This document shows, piece by piece, positions 43,431 to 55,121 of a DNA stretch of 64,000 bases. How positions within the stretch are numbered: position 1 is the stretch's first letter; the number at the start of each line of letters is the position of its first letter. A model generated the notes under the pieces. It was not told where the DNA came from. It made no database searches and worked only from the letters and a program-made list of their open reading frames with translations. Where the stretch lies: NCBI GenBank assembly GCA_031002005.1, contig JARYHS010008074.1, positions 7,448,924 to 7,512,923 on the forward strand, in the 5' to 3' direction. A program made the position numbers and the translations under genes. The DNA comes from Vandiemenella viatica (taxonomy: Eukaryota > Arthropoda > Insecta > Orthoptera > Morabidae).

Positions 43431-44720
43431 AAAAAATTCTTTCTTAATTTAAGATTTTACCTAATTGGAGATTTTAATCTTTAAAACAATATGTCATTTA
43501 TCAATTCGGTTCCATACCAAAGCAGAGAGATGGCTTCCTTTTCTTTTTAAAAAACAAACAAAAAACAAAAACACATTGTAGAAATAATATTGATGCTTTT
43601 GCCCTTAAAGAGTCGAATTCCAAAAAAATCCTTTTATAAAATATGGTGTGACCAAAGCGGACACCTTGGTCTTTAAAATGATACTTCAGTTACAGATTTC
43701 GGTTAGGCATCAAGCGAGATATTAAAATTTTTTTTTTGAAATGATGATATTTTTGCCCCTTAAGGGTTGAAACTGAAGAAAGTTCTTTCTTAAAATATGA
43801 TATGACCAAAACGGATACCATTAATCTTTAAAATGATACCTCATTAATGGATTTCGATTACGTATCAAGGAAAATAAATGGCTCATGACAGAAAAATGTG
43901 ATGTTGAAATATTAATACTTTCGCCCTTTGGGGGTCCAATTTTGAAAAATTCCTTTCTTAAAATATGGTGTAACAAAAACGAAGACCTCAGACTTTAAAA
44001 TGCTACCTCGTTTATCAATTTTGGTTAATTATCAAGGGAGATAAATGACTCGAGACACAAAAAATGCATTTTAGAAACACTGATATTTTTACCTTTAAAG
44101 GTTAAAATCAAAAAAATTCTATTCTTAAAATGTGATGTGACCTTAATCTTATAATGATACCTCATTTATCTATTTCAGTTAGATATTAATGAACATAAAT
44201 TACTCATGACACAAATATGCGTTGTAGAACCATTGATACTTTTTCCATTTGAGGGTTGAATTCCGAAAAAAATATTCTTAATATATGATTTCACCAAAGC
44301 AGAGACATTACTCTTTATAATGCTACTTCATTTATTGTTTTGGGTTAGGTATCCAGGGAGATAAATGGCTCGAGACACAAAAAACGCATTTTAGAAGTAT
44401 TGACATATTTGCCCTTTAAGGGTCAAATTATGTAAAATTCCTTTCTTAAAATATAATGTGACAATGGTGGAGACCTTAATCTTTAATATGATACCTCATT
44501 TATCTGATTTGATGTTTTGTGACACAAAAGTAAGTAGTATAAATATTAATACTTTTGCCCTTTAAGAGTCGAATTACGAAAAATTCCTTTCTTAAAATAT
44601 GATGTAGCCAAAGTGGAGATCATAAGCATTAAAATGACACCTCATTCATTTATTTGGGTTAAATATGAGGGGAGATAATGGCTTGAGACAAAAAAAAAAA
44701 AACACACCTTATAGAAATAA
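43431..44720. repeat. Tandem satellite, about 8 units of 144-192 bp
   Basis: The anchor 'aaaattcctttcttaaaata', with changes, recurs at about 43431, 43623, 43775, 43941, 44111, 44266, 44431 and 44575. Between anchors the same order recurs: 'gtgaccaaagcgga', 'tttaaaatgatacctcattt', 'gggagataaatggctcgaga', 'gcccttt-agggt'. Mean spacing is about 165 bp. The units differ from each other by 10-25 %, so the array is old. No coding role is apparent. Confidence 0.85.
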
Positions 44721-44879
44721 TATATATAAATACAATAATAATATAAACACAATCATAAAAGCTGGGCATGCCACGTAGAAAAATTTTAAGATGTGATGAA
44801 TAAGATCCAACATGGATCCACTGGTAGTAACCCCTTGGAGTTAATGTTTCAAGAACCCACTTCAACAATAGTCTGGAAT

Positions 44880-45784
44880 ATGGCGCCGAGTAAATACACA
44901 TGTGGCGTTTGCACGCAAATAATAAAAGAAAATGTATCCAGTATTTTGTGCTCCGAGTGTGATAGTTGGATACACCAGAAATGTTCTGGTATTGACAGTA
45001 AAGATTTTAAAAAGACAGCGGCTGAAATATAGAAGAATGGCTTTAAATGGATCTGTGATGGGTGAAAAGTGAGGTTAGTGTTGTGGTCTCCGGTGACATT
45101 CTGGACGAAAACGATGATCCGGTCGTATCCAAATTGGAATGTATTTTTAATAAATATTTTACTCCTTTCAAAAACAGTGTTGAAAATACGTTGAAGAACA
45201 TTAAAAGTGAACTGGAGAATATCTCTAAACAGAATCTGAGCACGTCAAAACAATGTGCATCGCTAGAGAAAAGAATCAGTGCCGTGGAAAACAAGTTAAA
45301 GACATTCGATTGTGGTACTTCCAGTGTTGATAACATTATTTCTGAAACTGCTGAAAGAAAAAGGCGTGAAAAAAATGTTATTGCTTTCAATGTTCCCGAG
45401 TCTAAGAAGTTGGTTGGCAAAGAGCGACTCGACGATGATCGTGCAGCTGTTTCTAATCTGCTGCCGACTAACCTCACTATTGACGTAACGAAGATGAAAT
45501 TGCGCAGGATAGGTCGCCAAGCAGATGGTAAAACTTGCCCGCTGCTACTGGAAACACAGTCGGTCGCAAATGCAAGAGAAATACTGAAAACAAAACTAGT
45601 CGGCAACAAGGATAAAATACATTTCAAACTGGATCTTACTCGTGCGCAGCAAGCTCATCTGAAGAATTTACGTGCCGAATTGGAGACTCTCAATGCTAAC
45701 GGTGAAACCAAGACAATAAAGTACATTAATGGTATTCCCAAGATTGTAAATGTGACCACTTTTCGTGCCCCCAAGGAGAATTAA
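44880..45784 (+). pseudogene. CR1/L2-like LINE ORF1 with PHD-type zinc finger
   Basis: Start ATG 44880. Residues about 5-60 form a PHD/RING-like zinc finger ('YTCGVCTQIIKENVSSILCS', 'CDSWIHQKCSGI'). A stop at 45030 and a one-base loss near 45062 follow. The rest (45062-45784) is open: a coiled coil ('VENTLKNIKSELENISKQN', 'SLEKRISAVENKLKTF') and then an RRM-like RNA-binding part ('RRE-KNVIAFNVPESK', 'RRIGRQADGKTCPLL'). PHD, coiled coil and RRM is the layout of ORF1 in several CR1/L2-type LINEs, where the protein binds and packages the element RNA. Confidence 0.8.
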
Positions 45785-45811
45785 AAATCTGAATCAGGAT
45801 CTGCTAGTTTA

Positions 45812-45996
45812 TTATTATTATTATTACTCCGCGATTCACTAAAAGTGTGTGGCGGAGGGTGCATTGCACCTATCGAAAAGGGTTATGGTTTGGAAGGGTT
45901 ATAAGGGATATGGCAGGAGGCGCCCATGGGCTATTGTGAGGAACCATCCCAGCATTCGCGTGGAGTGATCCGGGAAAACCATGGAAAACCCAGATC
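45812..45996 (-). repeat. SINE-like repeat between ORF1 and ORF2
   Basis: 185 bp, flanked by 'agttta' at 45806-45811 and 45997-46002. Read on the minus strand it ends in a (TAA)n tail at 45812-45827. It matches 20640-20843. Removing it joins ORF1's downstream sequence directly to the ORF2 start region. Confidence 0.75.
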
Positions 45997-46613
45997 AGTT
46001 TACTACCAGAACACCAGAGGACTATGAACGAAACTAAATAATTTTCTTACTACATCAGCCAGTAGTCAGTATGATGTATTATGTATCACCGAGTCGTGGC
46101 TTCACTCGTCGATCATGGATGGTGAAGTAGTTGATAATAGTTATTCTATATTCAGGAAAGATAGAGATTCTAAGACTAGCGCTCATCAGCGAGGTGGGGG
46201 AGTTTTTATTGCCGTAAAGCGTTGTATTTCTGCTGAACCTGTTGTAATTAATTATGATCATTTAGAGCAAATTTATGTTAGAATCAAAGGTCATGTTGGT
46301 GACATTATAGTTGGATGTGTATACATTCCACCACAGTGTCACATTGATACATACAATACTCATCTTGAAACTATATCCTACATCAGAAATAAGTACCCAA
46401 ACTGTCGACTAATGATATTTGGTGATTATAATTTGCACAGTAGCTTACAACAAGTAGAATGTGAAACATTGTTGAATGAAAATTTTCTTCTCTTTGGATG
46501 CCTTCAACTAAACAACATTCTCAATGATAGTGATCGGTTGCTGGACTTGTACTTTAGTGACCTTGATGTCTTGATTGACAAGGCATCCGCAATTGTTGAA
46601 CAGGACAAGTATC

Positions 46614-46998
46614 CAGGGGCGTAGCTACTATGGGGTTAGGCAGTCCAGTGCACCAGAGCCCTCACACCCAGGGGGCCCCCAAGCATACCTCAAGGGGCCC
46701 TGAAGCGGGCCAACGAGCCTTCACGGCAAACTGGCGACCTTTTTCCTTTTTTTTTTTTTAGCATTACAGTCGTCTAAGGGGCCCCTGAGAACACAGGAGC
46801 CCCTCACTAAGGGCCTTCCCTGCCCAGGGTAGGCCCAACCACTGCTCAGTGGCCCCTAAAGAACAATTCAAGGGCCCCCATCCTCAGTTCAGGGGGCCCC
46901 TACCAGCACACAAAGCAAAAAAAAAGTCGCCCGTCTAGCCTGAGGGCCCAAAATAATTTTTTTGCACCGGGGCCCTTGTTGACCTAGCTACGCCACTG
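46614..46998. mobile_element. hAT-type MITE in the LINE endonuclease
   Basis: 385 bp. The ends are 'caggggcgtagcta' and, in complement, 'cagtggcgtagcta'. A perfect 8-bp duplication, 'caagtatc', lies at 46606-46613 and 46999-47006. It is GC-rich with many 'gggcccc' words and non-coding. Confidence 0.9.
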
Positions 46999-47713
46999 CA
47001 AGTATCACCCTGCATTAGCTGTGCTACTAAAATTTCAGACAAATCTGAAATCAAGTGATGCCCCTATTTATGCACATAGAAGTGCTGACTTTGCTGCATT
47101 GAATAAATATTTCACTGGTATCAACTGGATAAATCTATATGAACTGGACAATATTGATGATAAAGTAAAATGGTTCAATGAGATTGTTCACAGGGGTATT
47201 AATCAGTTTGTTCCGGTGCACTATCAAAAAAATACGAATTATCCATGTTGGTTTTCTAAAGAACTGATAGATAAAATAAAACAGAAGAAAATCACTCATA
47301 GAAATTACAAGAAGAGAAGAACCAGCAGTAATTACATCGCATTTAGTAATTTACGATCAGAATGCAAAAATCTAAGTACAGTTTGTTATAATAATTATAT
47401 TGATAAAATTGAATATGATCTGAAAACTGACACTAAAAAATTCTGGAGTTTTATTAAGAATAAGCGACGACATAGTGATGTTGACATTCCCTCAACCATG
47501 ACCTGGAACAGCACAACTGTGAGTAATGGTGCTGATGTCAGCAACTTATTTGCATCATTCTTCAAGAGCATATACAAAGAACCATCAGAACTTCTAAATG
47601 CTGATACTATGCATGACAGTAGCAGCAAATATCCAGATGTGAACCTCTCTAAATTTGAAGTTCACTTTGATGATGTATTTCGTGAGCTTACACGACTGAA
47701 CATAAATAAGGGT

Positions 47714-48342
47714 GTAAGACTGGAGATTTTCTCGGCGTTGTAAATGAATAAAACTTTCTCGGGTAGCTAGCCGAGTTAGTACATCGTTTGACCACGACGT
47801 TTCGGCGGTCACAATCTCTGCCGCCATTGTCAAGTGACTGCTGCCGGTAGGTTATTGAGGTGCTTATATATCACGCGAAGTCCGCGCTACGTCATCCTTT
47901 TTCCAGTCGGCCAATGGCTAGTGACGGGAAACGTTGGCAACTAGCGGGAAGCGTTCCTATTGGCGGAAGCCATTAGCTGCTGGTGGGTTCCGCTGATTGC
48001 TGGCGCGCAAGAGAGGTGCGTGTTTCCCAGGAGTCCTGCTGCACTCTCATTTTCTGGATTGCTCGGCTCCAGGCTTTACTTAACTGAAATCCAGTATCTC
48101 TGTTAACGAGGTCCTTTGAGATACGAATTTCAATAGCTTCTGGAAAGGCTTACATCGGACAAACAACATGATGTATTAACCAAAGGTGCACCTAACATGC
48201 GCGCAACGTCCGCCTGGGCCAGATCGACAAGTCAGCGATTGCTGAACACAGTATTGACAAGGGACATGGCTTTAATTTCAAAGCAACAAGAATTCTTGCA
48301 CGTACGAGAGGTTATTGGGACAGTGTTTTCTCGGAAGCTATA
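47714..48342 (-). mobile_element. Penelope-like element, 5'-truncated and 5'-inverted
   Basis: On the minus strand, 48142 to 47714 gives the C-terminus of the GIY-YIG endonuclease ('AFPEAIEIRISKDLVNRDTG', 'FQLSKAWSRAIQKM') and then the terminal repeat, with a hammerhead-like stem (GGCGG/CCGCC) followed by 'GAAACGTCGTG' (47790-47832). The neighbouring 48143-48342 is in the opposite orientation and encodes the part that should come just before: 'AYIGQTT' (the YIG motif), 'DKSAIAEHSIDKGHGFNF' and 'ARTRGYWDSVFSEAI'. The two parts meet at 'EAI', the usual outcome of twin priming. The insertion replaced part of LINE ORF2. Confidence 0.75.
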
Positions 48343-49487
48343 GGATATATTAAACCCATACATAAATCAGGTGCAAAATCTGACATCAGCAAATATAGGC
48401 CAATTTGCATTCAATCCTCACTGGCAAAGCTTCTAGAGAAAATTGTCCTGCCACAGCTTACTTTTCCATTTAAAAATGTCGTAACCTCAAGACAGCATGG
48501 ATTCTTTGGCAGAAGATCTACAACAACTAATCTCTACCTGTATGTTAACTTCATACTTAATGCTTTGAATAAAGGTCAGGATGTGCACTCTATATATACT
48601 GATTTTAGCAAGGCCTTTGACATGGTGAACCATGATATTCTGATAAATAAATTAAGTCGTTATGGTATAAGATCCAAGGCCTTGGATTGGCTTCGCTCGT
48701 ACTTATCTGACAGACATCTACAAGTAAGAATTAATGGCCATTTGTCGAATGAGTACACTGTTATGTCTGGTGTGACACAAGGTTCCCATCTAGGAACTAT
48801 TCTATTCAGCATCTTCATAAATGACATTGGTGAAAAGTTTATGTCTGATTATTTGCTCTATGCTGATGATATGAAGATCTTCAGAGCTATTTACAGTGCT
48901 CATGACATTGATATATTACAACAAGATATCTCCGAGTTAGAGGTATGGTGTCAGTTAAATAAGTTACACCTTAATATTGAAAATGTGCTGTCATGGTGTT
49001 TTCTCGACGTCTCAACCAGCTACCTGTTAATTACTCTATATGTGGTCAAAACGTGGGAACAGTCAATTCAGTTAAAGACTTGGGAGTGATAATCGATGAC
49101 AGGCTTACCTTCTCAGAGCACATTAATTACATAACTCAGCGAGCATTTCGTGTCCTGGGTTTCATATGTAGAGCTGGTAAAGAATTCAAAAACGTTAATA
49201 CATTGTTTCGACTTTTCTCTGCCTAGGTCAAACCGTTACTTGATTATGGTAGTATTGTATGGTCACCCTTTACAGACCAGCAAATTAGCCATGTCGAAAA
49301 AGTTCAACGCAAGTTTTGTAAGTTTGTGTTACACTATTTTCATCGTGAAAACATGGAAGATGTGTGTGATGTATATCAACATTATAAGATTAACAGCTTG
49401 CAAAGTCAGAGGCAGTTGACTGACCTATGCTTCTTCTACAAAGTCATCAATGCACTTATTGATTCACCATATATACGCCCCGGATAA

Positions 49488-50292
49488 AATGCCTTCACAT
49501 TAGAATAGCCACAAGATGAAAAATTTAAAGGGACTTATAATGTTGTATCCCTAAAACCCTTCAAAGCAGATGATCAGGACGATGGCAGGCGCTGGAGTGC
49601 ATAAGGATAACAATTTACCCTGAGCACCCAGTGAACTCCCCCAATGTGACTTTAACACAGACATCTGTAAAAAAAATAATTTTGTTTTAAGTAACCCTGA
49701 TGCTGTATTCACTTAGTTTCACATTCTTTATTCATCATCTGGCCCCTTTTGCCAATAAAAAGATTTTTCTTGTAAGGAGAAGCTCAGGTGAAATATCTAC
49801 CAGGTCAACACATTAGTGACCATGTATCACACACGTAGACGCTCAGTGATGATATCACTTAGGTGATTTCGTGCCAAGAAGGGAATGTGATTTCAAAGGG
49901 TGACCTTTTCTGTATTAGGTATTAAGACTTTTGCTTTGTAAGCAACATGAAAGCTATTGAGTTGAGGATTAGAACTTGATCATGCTCCCAAAGAACAGTT
50001 GTGTGGCATGACCTGGACCAAGTTTTCAATTAGAGATAATAATTTGTGTTCTTTCTCTTTTAATTTCAATGTATTATCTGTAGTTAATAGACATAGTACC
50101 CGCCACCACCAACCATACTTAGTAATAAGCTCATAGGGAATTTTATACAGGTGAAGCCTAAGAGAAGCTGACATCGTAACTTTTTGGAGGTCTCTGGGTT
50201 GAATTGCTTGCCTGTGGCTTCTAATGTGACCAGAGACCTTGAAGGGGTTGACACAATAGAGTAGGCTATCTACCGATCCTTCATTTCAATTA
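49488..50292. other. Non-coding stretch, partly LINE 3' UTR
   Basis: No supported open frame. The first part, up to a possible poly-A-signal-like 'ccaataaaaagattttt' near 49753, could be the 3' UTR of the preceding LINE. The remainder is unassigned. Confidence 0.4.
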
Positions 50293-50300
50293 GTATAGAT

Positions 50301-51141
50301 CAGCGGTTCCCAACCTATGGGTTGGTCGCGGCATGTGTTTTGGTGGGTCGCGGAAAAATCGAGGTTTTTGCCACCAAAATATATCTTACTGTTTTTGAAA
50401 AACAAAATACAGAAATAAACTATGTGTAGAAAGTGACTTAAGGTTAAAATTAACCAGTGTTAGCACTGATATCGATGCCCTCATCAGTAATCACCATTCC
50501 AGAAATTTCACTTATTGTAAAGTTGTGTTTTTATAATAATTAAACGAATTTTTCATTATCTTTGTAAAAAAAGTGGGAGGCGTCTGTACAAAGCATCGCT
50601 TCATCGAGTTGACGGCTGAAATTCCAGGATTAGTTAAAACTCGATTTGCAATGTACCAAGTCATATATTGGTGGGAAACACCTATAAAACCCATTTTAGT
50701 GGTTGACTGGTAAGTTTACCATTGTGTTTTCCTGCTCCCAGTCTTCTATATTTTCATACATTTGGTTGCAGTAAAACACAATTATAAAGTTCCCAATCAA
50801 CCACGAAAATCAGATCTGCAGGTGGTTTCCACCAAAAAGCGACTTGGAAGACCAGTTGCATTTTAATATGCTGATCGCGTTACTTCTAATCGAGGAATTT
50901 CAGCAGTCAACTTGATGAGGTGATGGTCTGGGCAGCCGCCTCCTGTTCTATAATATGTTTGTTGTTTTATGTATTATCAATCCTTGTTTTTGTTGATATT
51001 TTATCCTTTGTATTAAAATTTGCCTTTTTGCAGGATAGGATAGTCGATAGCGTATCAAGGTCATACAACATTTCCCATTCTGATATTAGATAGACTCTCA
51101 AATTAGGGGGGTCGTGTACCAATAAAGGTTGGGAACCGCTG
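50301..51141. mobile_element. Non-autonomous hAT element with internal hairpin
   Basis: 841 bp. The ends are perfect 16-bp inverted repeats, 'cagcggttcccaacct', a classic hAT (Charlie/MER5-like) end. A perfect 8-bp duplication, 'gtatagat', lies at 50293-50300 and 51142-51149. Inside, about 50590-50700 and 50800-50930 are inverted, diverged copies ('catcgcttcatcgagttgac' against 'gtcaacttgatgaggtgatg'). No transposase is recognised. Confidence 0.9.
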
Positions 51142-51289
51142 GTATAGATGATTTGTTAAGATTTAACGATATGTCTCAGTGACATCTGATGTGACAATTC
51201 AATTAATTGATTTGCACATGGCTATTCGAGTCACACAGGACAGCAGTGGGTGAAAAGATACTGAAAAATATTGTTATGTACATATTAGT

Positions 51290-53233
51290 AGATAGGTTTC
51301 ACTAGGCATGACCTACACCTAAATACAAGGTACAAGGGGGTAAATTCTGAGTTGCTAGCTAAAGCTGTAAGGGAGCCCATTTCCAGTGATGATGGAGTCA
51401 AGACTGTGCCTTTTTTTTAGATTAGGGGCTGTTGCCTTTGGGATGGAAATAGATCATCAAAATGATACTCATTGTAGATCCATGATGGGGAAAATCACAA
51501 ATGCTAAAGAAATTGATGAAGCTGCTGAAACAAGGTAGAACTGGGAGGGAGAAGTTAATGCTGAATATATCACAAAGCCAGTAATAAGGGTGTTACTGGT
51601 GAACTAACCCAGGGTAATGAACAAAGTAATAGAATTTGCAAATTTAATAGATATAAGTGAATGACTACTAATAATACATGTAGAATATTGATTAAAAGAA
51701 GAATTACTAGACAATGAGTTTTTCTGGAAGCTTACAGAATGTACCTCAGAGTTAGAAGAGTAGTTGGAGAAGATGTTTTCAGACTCATTAGCAAAAACTA
51801 TTTCAGTTCACTGGTGTTCATAGATCATGACCACGTGTTACTTGGGGTAGATTTATGAGCTAATAAAAAAGAAAAAACAGGGTATTGGCTGCTTACCGCA
51901 GTGGGAGAATGACTGATCAAGATGATGCTCTTGAGGAGAAATTAAATTCATACTCAGATTTCAGAGTTGAGAATGTAATTGTCAATATTGGCAGGGATTT
52001 AAATTTACCGTGTGTAAATGGGTAGGAAAAAAGATTAATAACACAAGGGAACAGAGATTTGCAAATACTTTGATAAGGAATGGATGGCTTACACAAGTCA
52101 TAGAGGACAAAACATGTTGGATATCTTCCTAAAAAAAGCCGTATGGTAATGTTGTGGGGTGTCAAGTAACTGAAGGAATAAGTGATCACGAAGCCCTTCT
52201 GATGGATATTAGAGGATTCAGTAAACCAGTAGCCAAAATTGAAGGGGGAAATTGGTGCAATTATAAAATGGCACAGATTTTGAACTTCAAGAGATATTTC
52301 AGGGAAAGTCTATAAAATGGAAGGATGGTTCAAACACAGTAGAGTCAAAGTGGGAAGAGTTCAAGGACATAAGAAGGGGTGAAGAAATATTATTCCTAAA
52401 CAATAAGTTATAACAGAAGGTGAGGAGATTAAATAAGTTGGTAAGAAGAATACATAACAGAGTTAAGAGACAGCAGGGTAGTAGGGAATATTTGAAACAA
52501 CTAAAAAAGGAATTAATAATATCAAAGAATGAAGCTAAAGATGGCTTATGAAGAGTATTATCGGCAAAGGGGGACTACTGACTGATGCATGTAGTAATTT
52601 CTATGGCTATCTATGCTAGAAAACTGAGGGGGAGGGAGGGTAGTTGTGACACTTATAGATAAGGATGGAGAAGAAGTAACTGAGGATTTGAAAAAGGTAG
52701 AGATTTTTTAAGTAACTGATTTAGTGAGACCATTAAAATAGGACAATGAATCAGAAATGGGAGGGTGTAAATTGGAGAAAAAGCTTAACAACACAATTAG
52801 ACATGAGCAGACCAAAAAAATTTGAAATTCATTCTAAGGATATCATAAAGGAACTCATAAACGTAAAGGAGCTAGTGCAGATAATATTACTACAGATGTC
52901 TTAAAGATAGCAGGTTTTGACATTGTACATTATCTTGATATTATTTAATACTCTGGATACTTGCTGTTCAACAAAGGACTGGAAAAGTGTGATAGTTGTT
53001 CCAGTTTATAAAGGAAGGGTGAGAAATAGAGTTAAAGGCCAATTAGTTTGACATCAGTGGTAGGTAAATTAATAGAGAGACTGATATACAACAACATCAG
53101 AAATATATGGGGAGTGTAAGTGATTTTCAAGTCGGCAACATTGTTTTAAGGAAGTAAATTCATATGACTCTCATTTAGTAGGATACATTCAAGATATTTC
53201 GGATAAAATGGACAAGTGAGGCCAAATTGATTT
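51290..53233 (+). pseudogene. CR1-like LINE family A, endonuclease to mid-RT (copy A9)
   Basis: Starts with the segment also seen at 1-145 and runs through the endonuclease (near 51680-52200), a linker (52380-52720) and the RT start ('CCSTKDWKSVIVVPVYKGRV'-like at 52965, 'LVGYIQDISDKMDKxGQIDL' at 53180). It is broken throughout by stops. At about 53233 it is cut in the RT by a reversed family member. The remainder of this copy may lie in or beyond the sequencing gap. Confidence 0.75.
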
Positions 53234-54121
53234 GATTTAATTTAATTTAATTGCAATGGAGCACACGCTCCGGTGACAATTTCCCTACACACCCAACTTC
53301 CCCCTATCCTACACTCACCTACATTTGCCCTCTACAAATTTTAACTTTAAATTCTTTTAACGTTTTCGGTAGGTTATTCATCATTCCAATCCCTGACACC
53401 CTTACCTAAAAAAGAAAATCTTCCCACACCCTTGTGCCTGAAATCAAGTGCCAGCTTGTGGTCATGGTCATCTTTTCCCTTCCATGAACTACTTTTCATA
53501 CCTACTGCAATATCTTTCCATGCCTCACTGCCAGTATATGCCCTGTACACTCCCATTACCCTCCTCATCCTCCTCCTGTCTTGCAATGAATCCCATTCCA
53601 GCTCCTTTATCATACCTGACACTGATTGCATTCTGCGATAATTTCCAGAAACAAATCTAGCAGCCCTTCTTTGCACCTTCTCCAACTCCTGTATTTGATA
53701 CTCAAAATGTGGGTCCCATACTACACTACCGTATTCGAGCAATGGTCTTACCAAAGTTTTGTAACCCAATTCCTTTACTTCTCTTGTGCATCCCCCCATC
53801 ACTCGCTCCAACAAGTGCAGAATTTTGAAACCTTACCTACCACCTGTCCAATGTGTCCTGCCCAGTTAAGCTTGTTATCGAATGTAATGCAAGATATTTA
53901 CATTTCAAGTCTTCAGCAAGCAATTCTTTCCCACCTTATATTCATAATTAACCTTTTGTTTTTTATTTGTGTATCTAATTAGCTGACTCTTCTTGCATTT
54001 ATCTTCATCCCATGTTACCAACCCAACTAGATATCCTGTCCAGATCACCCTGCAACAGTTTACAGTCCTCTATCATTTTGATTCTTTTATACAGCATTAT
54101 GTCATCTGCAAACAATCTAAT
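53234..54121 (-). pseudogene. CR1-like LINE family A, 3' half (copy A10), inserted into A9
   Basis: On the minus strand the open frame 53374-53814 gives 'LERVMGGCTREVKELGYKTL', 'RPLLEYGSVVWDPHFEYQIQ', 'LEKVQRRAARFVSGNYRR' and 'SFLGKGVRDWNDE', the RT thumb and C-terminal tail. The 3' UTR ends in the family signature and a (TTTAA)n-type tail at 53234-53253. Upstream RT words continue ('LLADDIMLYK'-type near 54090-54110) until the gap. It is the best preserved family A tail in the window and useful for recognising the others. Confidence 0.8.
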
Positions 54122-55121
54122 NNNNNNNNNNNNNNNNNNNNNNNNNNNNNNNNNNNNNNNNNNNNNNNNNNNNNNNNNNNNNNNNNNNNNNNNNNNNNNN
54201 NNNNNNNNNNNNNNNNNNNNNNNNNNNNNNNNNNNNNNNNNNNNNNNNNNNNNNNNNNNNNNNNNNNNNNNNNNNNNNNNNNNNNNNNNNNNNNNNNNNN
54301 NNNNNNNNNNNNNNNNNNNNNNNNNNNNNNNNNNNNNNNNNNNNNNNNNNNNNNNNNNNNNNNNNNNNNNNNNNNNNNNNNNNNNNNNNNNNNNNNNNNN
54401 NNNNNNNNNNNNNNNNNNNNNNNNNNNNNNNNNNNNNNNNNNNNNNNNNNNNNNNNNNNNNNNNNNNNNNNNNNNNNNNNNNNNNNNNNNNNNNNNNNNN
54501 NNNNNNNNNNNNNNNNNNNNNNNNNNNNNNNNNNNNNNNNNNNNNNNNNNNNNNNNNNNNNNNNNNNNNNNNNNNNNNNNNNNNNNNNNNNNNNNNNNNN
54601 NNNNNNNNNNNNNNNNNNNNNNNNNNNNNNNNNNNNNNNNNNNNNNNNNNNNNNNNNNNNNNNNNNNNNNNNNNNNNNNNNNNNNNNNNNNNNNNNNNNN
54701 NNNNNNNNNNNNNNNNNNNNNNNNNNNNNNNNNNNNNNNNNNNNNNNNNNNNNNNNNNNNNNNNNNNNNNNNNNNNNNNNNNNNNNNNNNNNNNNNNNNN
54801 NNNNNNNNNNNNNNNNNNNNNNNNNNNNNNNNNNNNNNNNNNNNNNNNNNNNNNNNNNNNNNNNNNNNNNNNNNNNNNNNNNNNNNNNNNNNNNNNNNNN
54901 NNNNNNNNNNNNNNNNNNNNNNNNNNNNNNNNNNNNNNNNNNNNNNNNNNNNNNNNNNNNNNNNNNNNNNNNNNNNNNNNNNNNNNNNNNNNNNNNNNNN
55001 NNNNNNNNNNNNNNNNNNNNNNNNNNNNNNNNNNNNNNNNNNNNNNNNNNNNNNNNNNNNNNNNNNNNNNNNNNNNNNNNNNNNNNNNNNNNNNNNNNNN
55101 NNNNNNNNNNNNNNNNNNNNN
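54122..55121. other. Assembly gap (1000 N)
   Basis: Exactly 1000 N, a conventional placeholder, so the true length is unknown. Open frames spanning it are artefacts. Confidence 0.99.

Larger units (their letters stand above)
46003..49487 (+). pseudogene. CR1/L2-like LINE ORF2, multiply interrupted
   Basis: Endonuclease: 'YYQNTRGL', 'DVLCITESWLHSSIMDGEVV', 'RGGGVFIAVKRCI' and 'RLMIFGDYNLHSS' (46005-46605). It is interrupted by a hAT MITE (46614-46998) and resumes at 47007 with 'SADFAALNKYFTGINW' and 'NTNYPCWFSKELIDKI'. At 47713 it breaks off ('RLNINKG') in a Penelope-like insertion that also removed target sequence. The RT resumes at about 48345: 'YIKPIHKSGAKSDISKYRPI', 'SRQHGFFGRRSTTTNLYLY', 'SIYTDFSKAFDMVNHDILI', 'GVTQGSHLGTILFSIFINDI' and 'YLLYADDMKIF' (catalytic YADD, 48855). 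A frameshift at about 48985 and a stop at 49224 follow. The last words are 'RQLTDLCFFYKVINALIDSP' near 49470. Confidence 0.8.

Noticed and set aside
43431..44720. CRISPR-like array
   Set aside because: Units are long, diverged and contiguous without spacers. It is a eukaryotic satellite.
47700..48350. Target duplication for the Penelope-like insertion ('ttttctcgg' near both edges)
   Set aside because: The word belongs to the element itself on both sides, and the LINE lost sequence at the site, so it is not a duplication.
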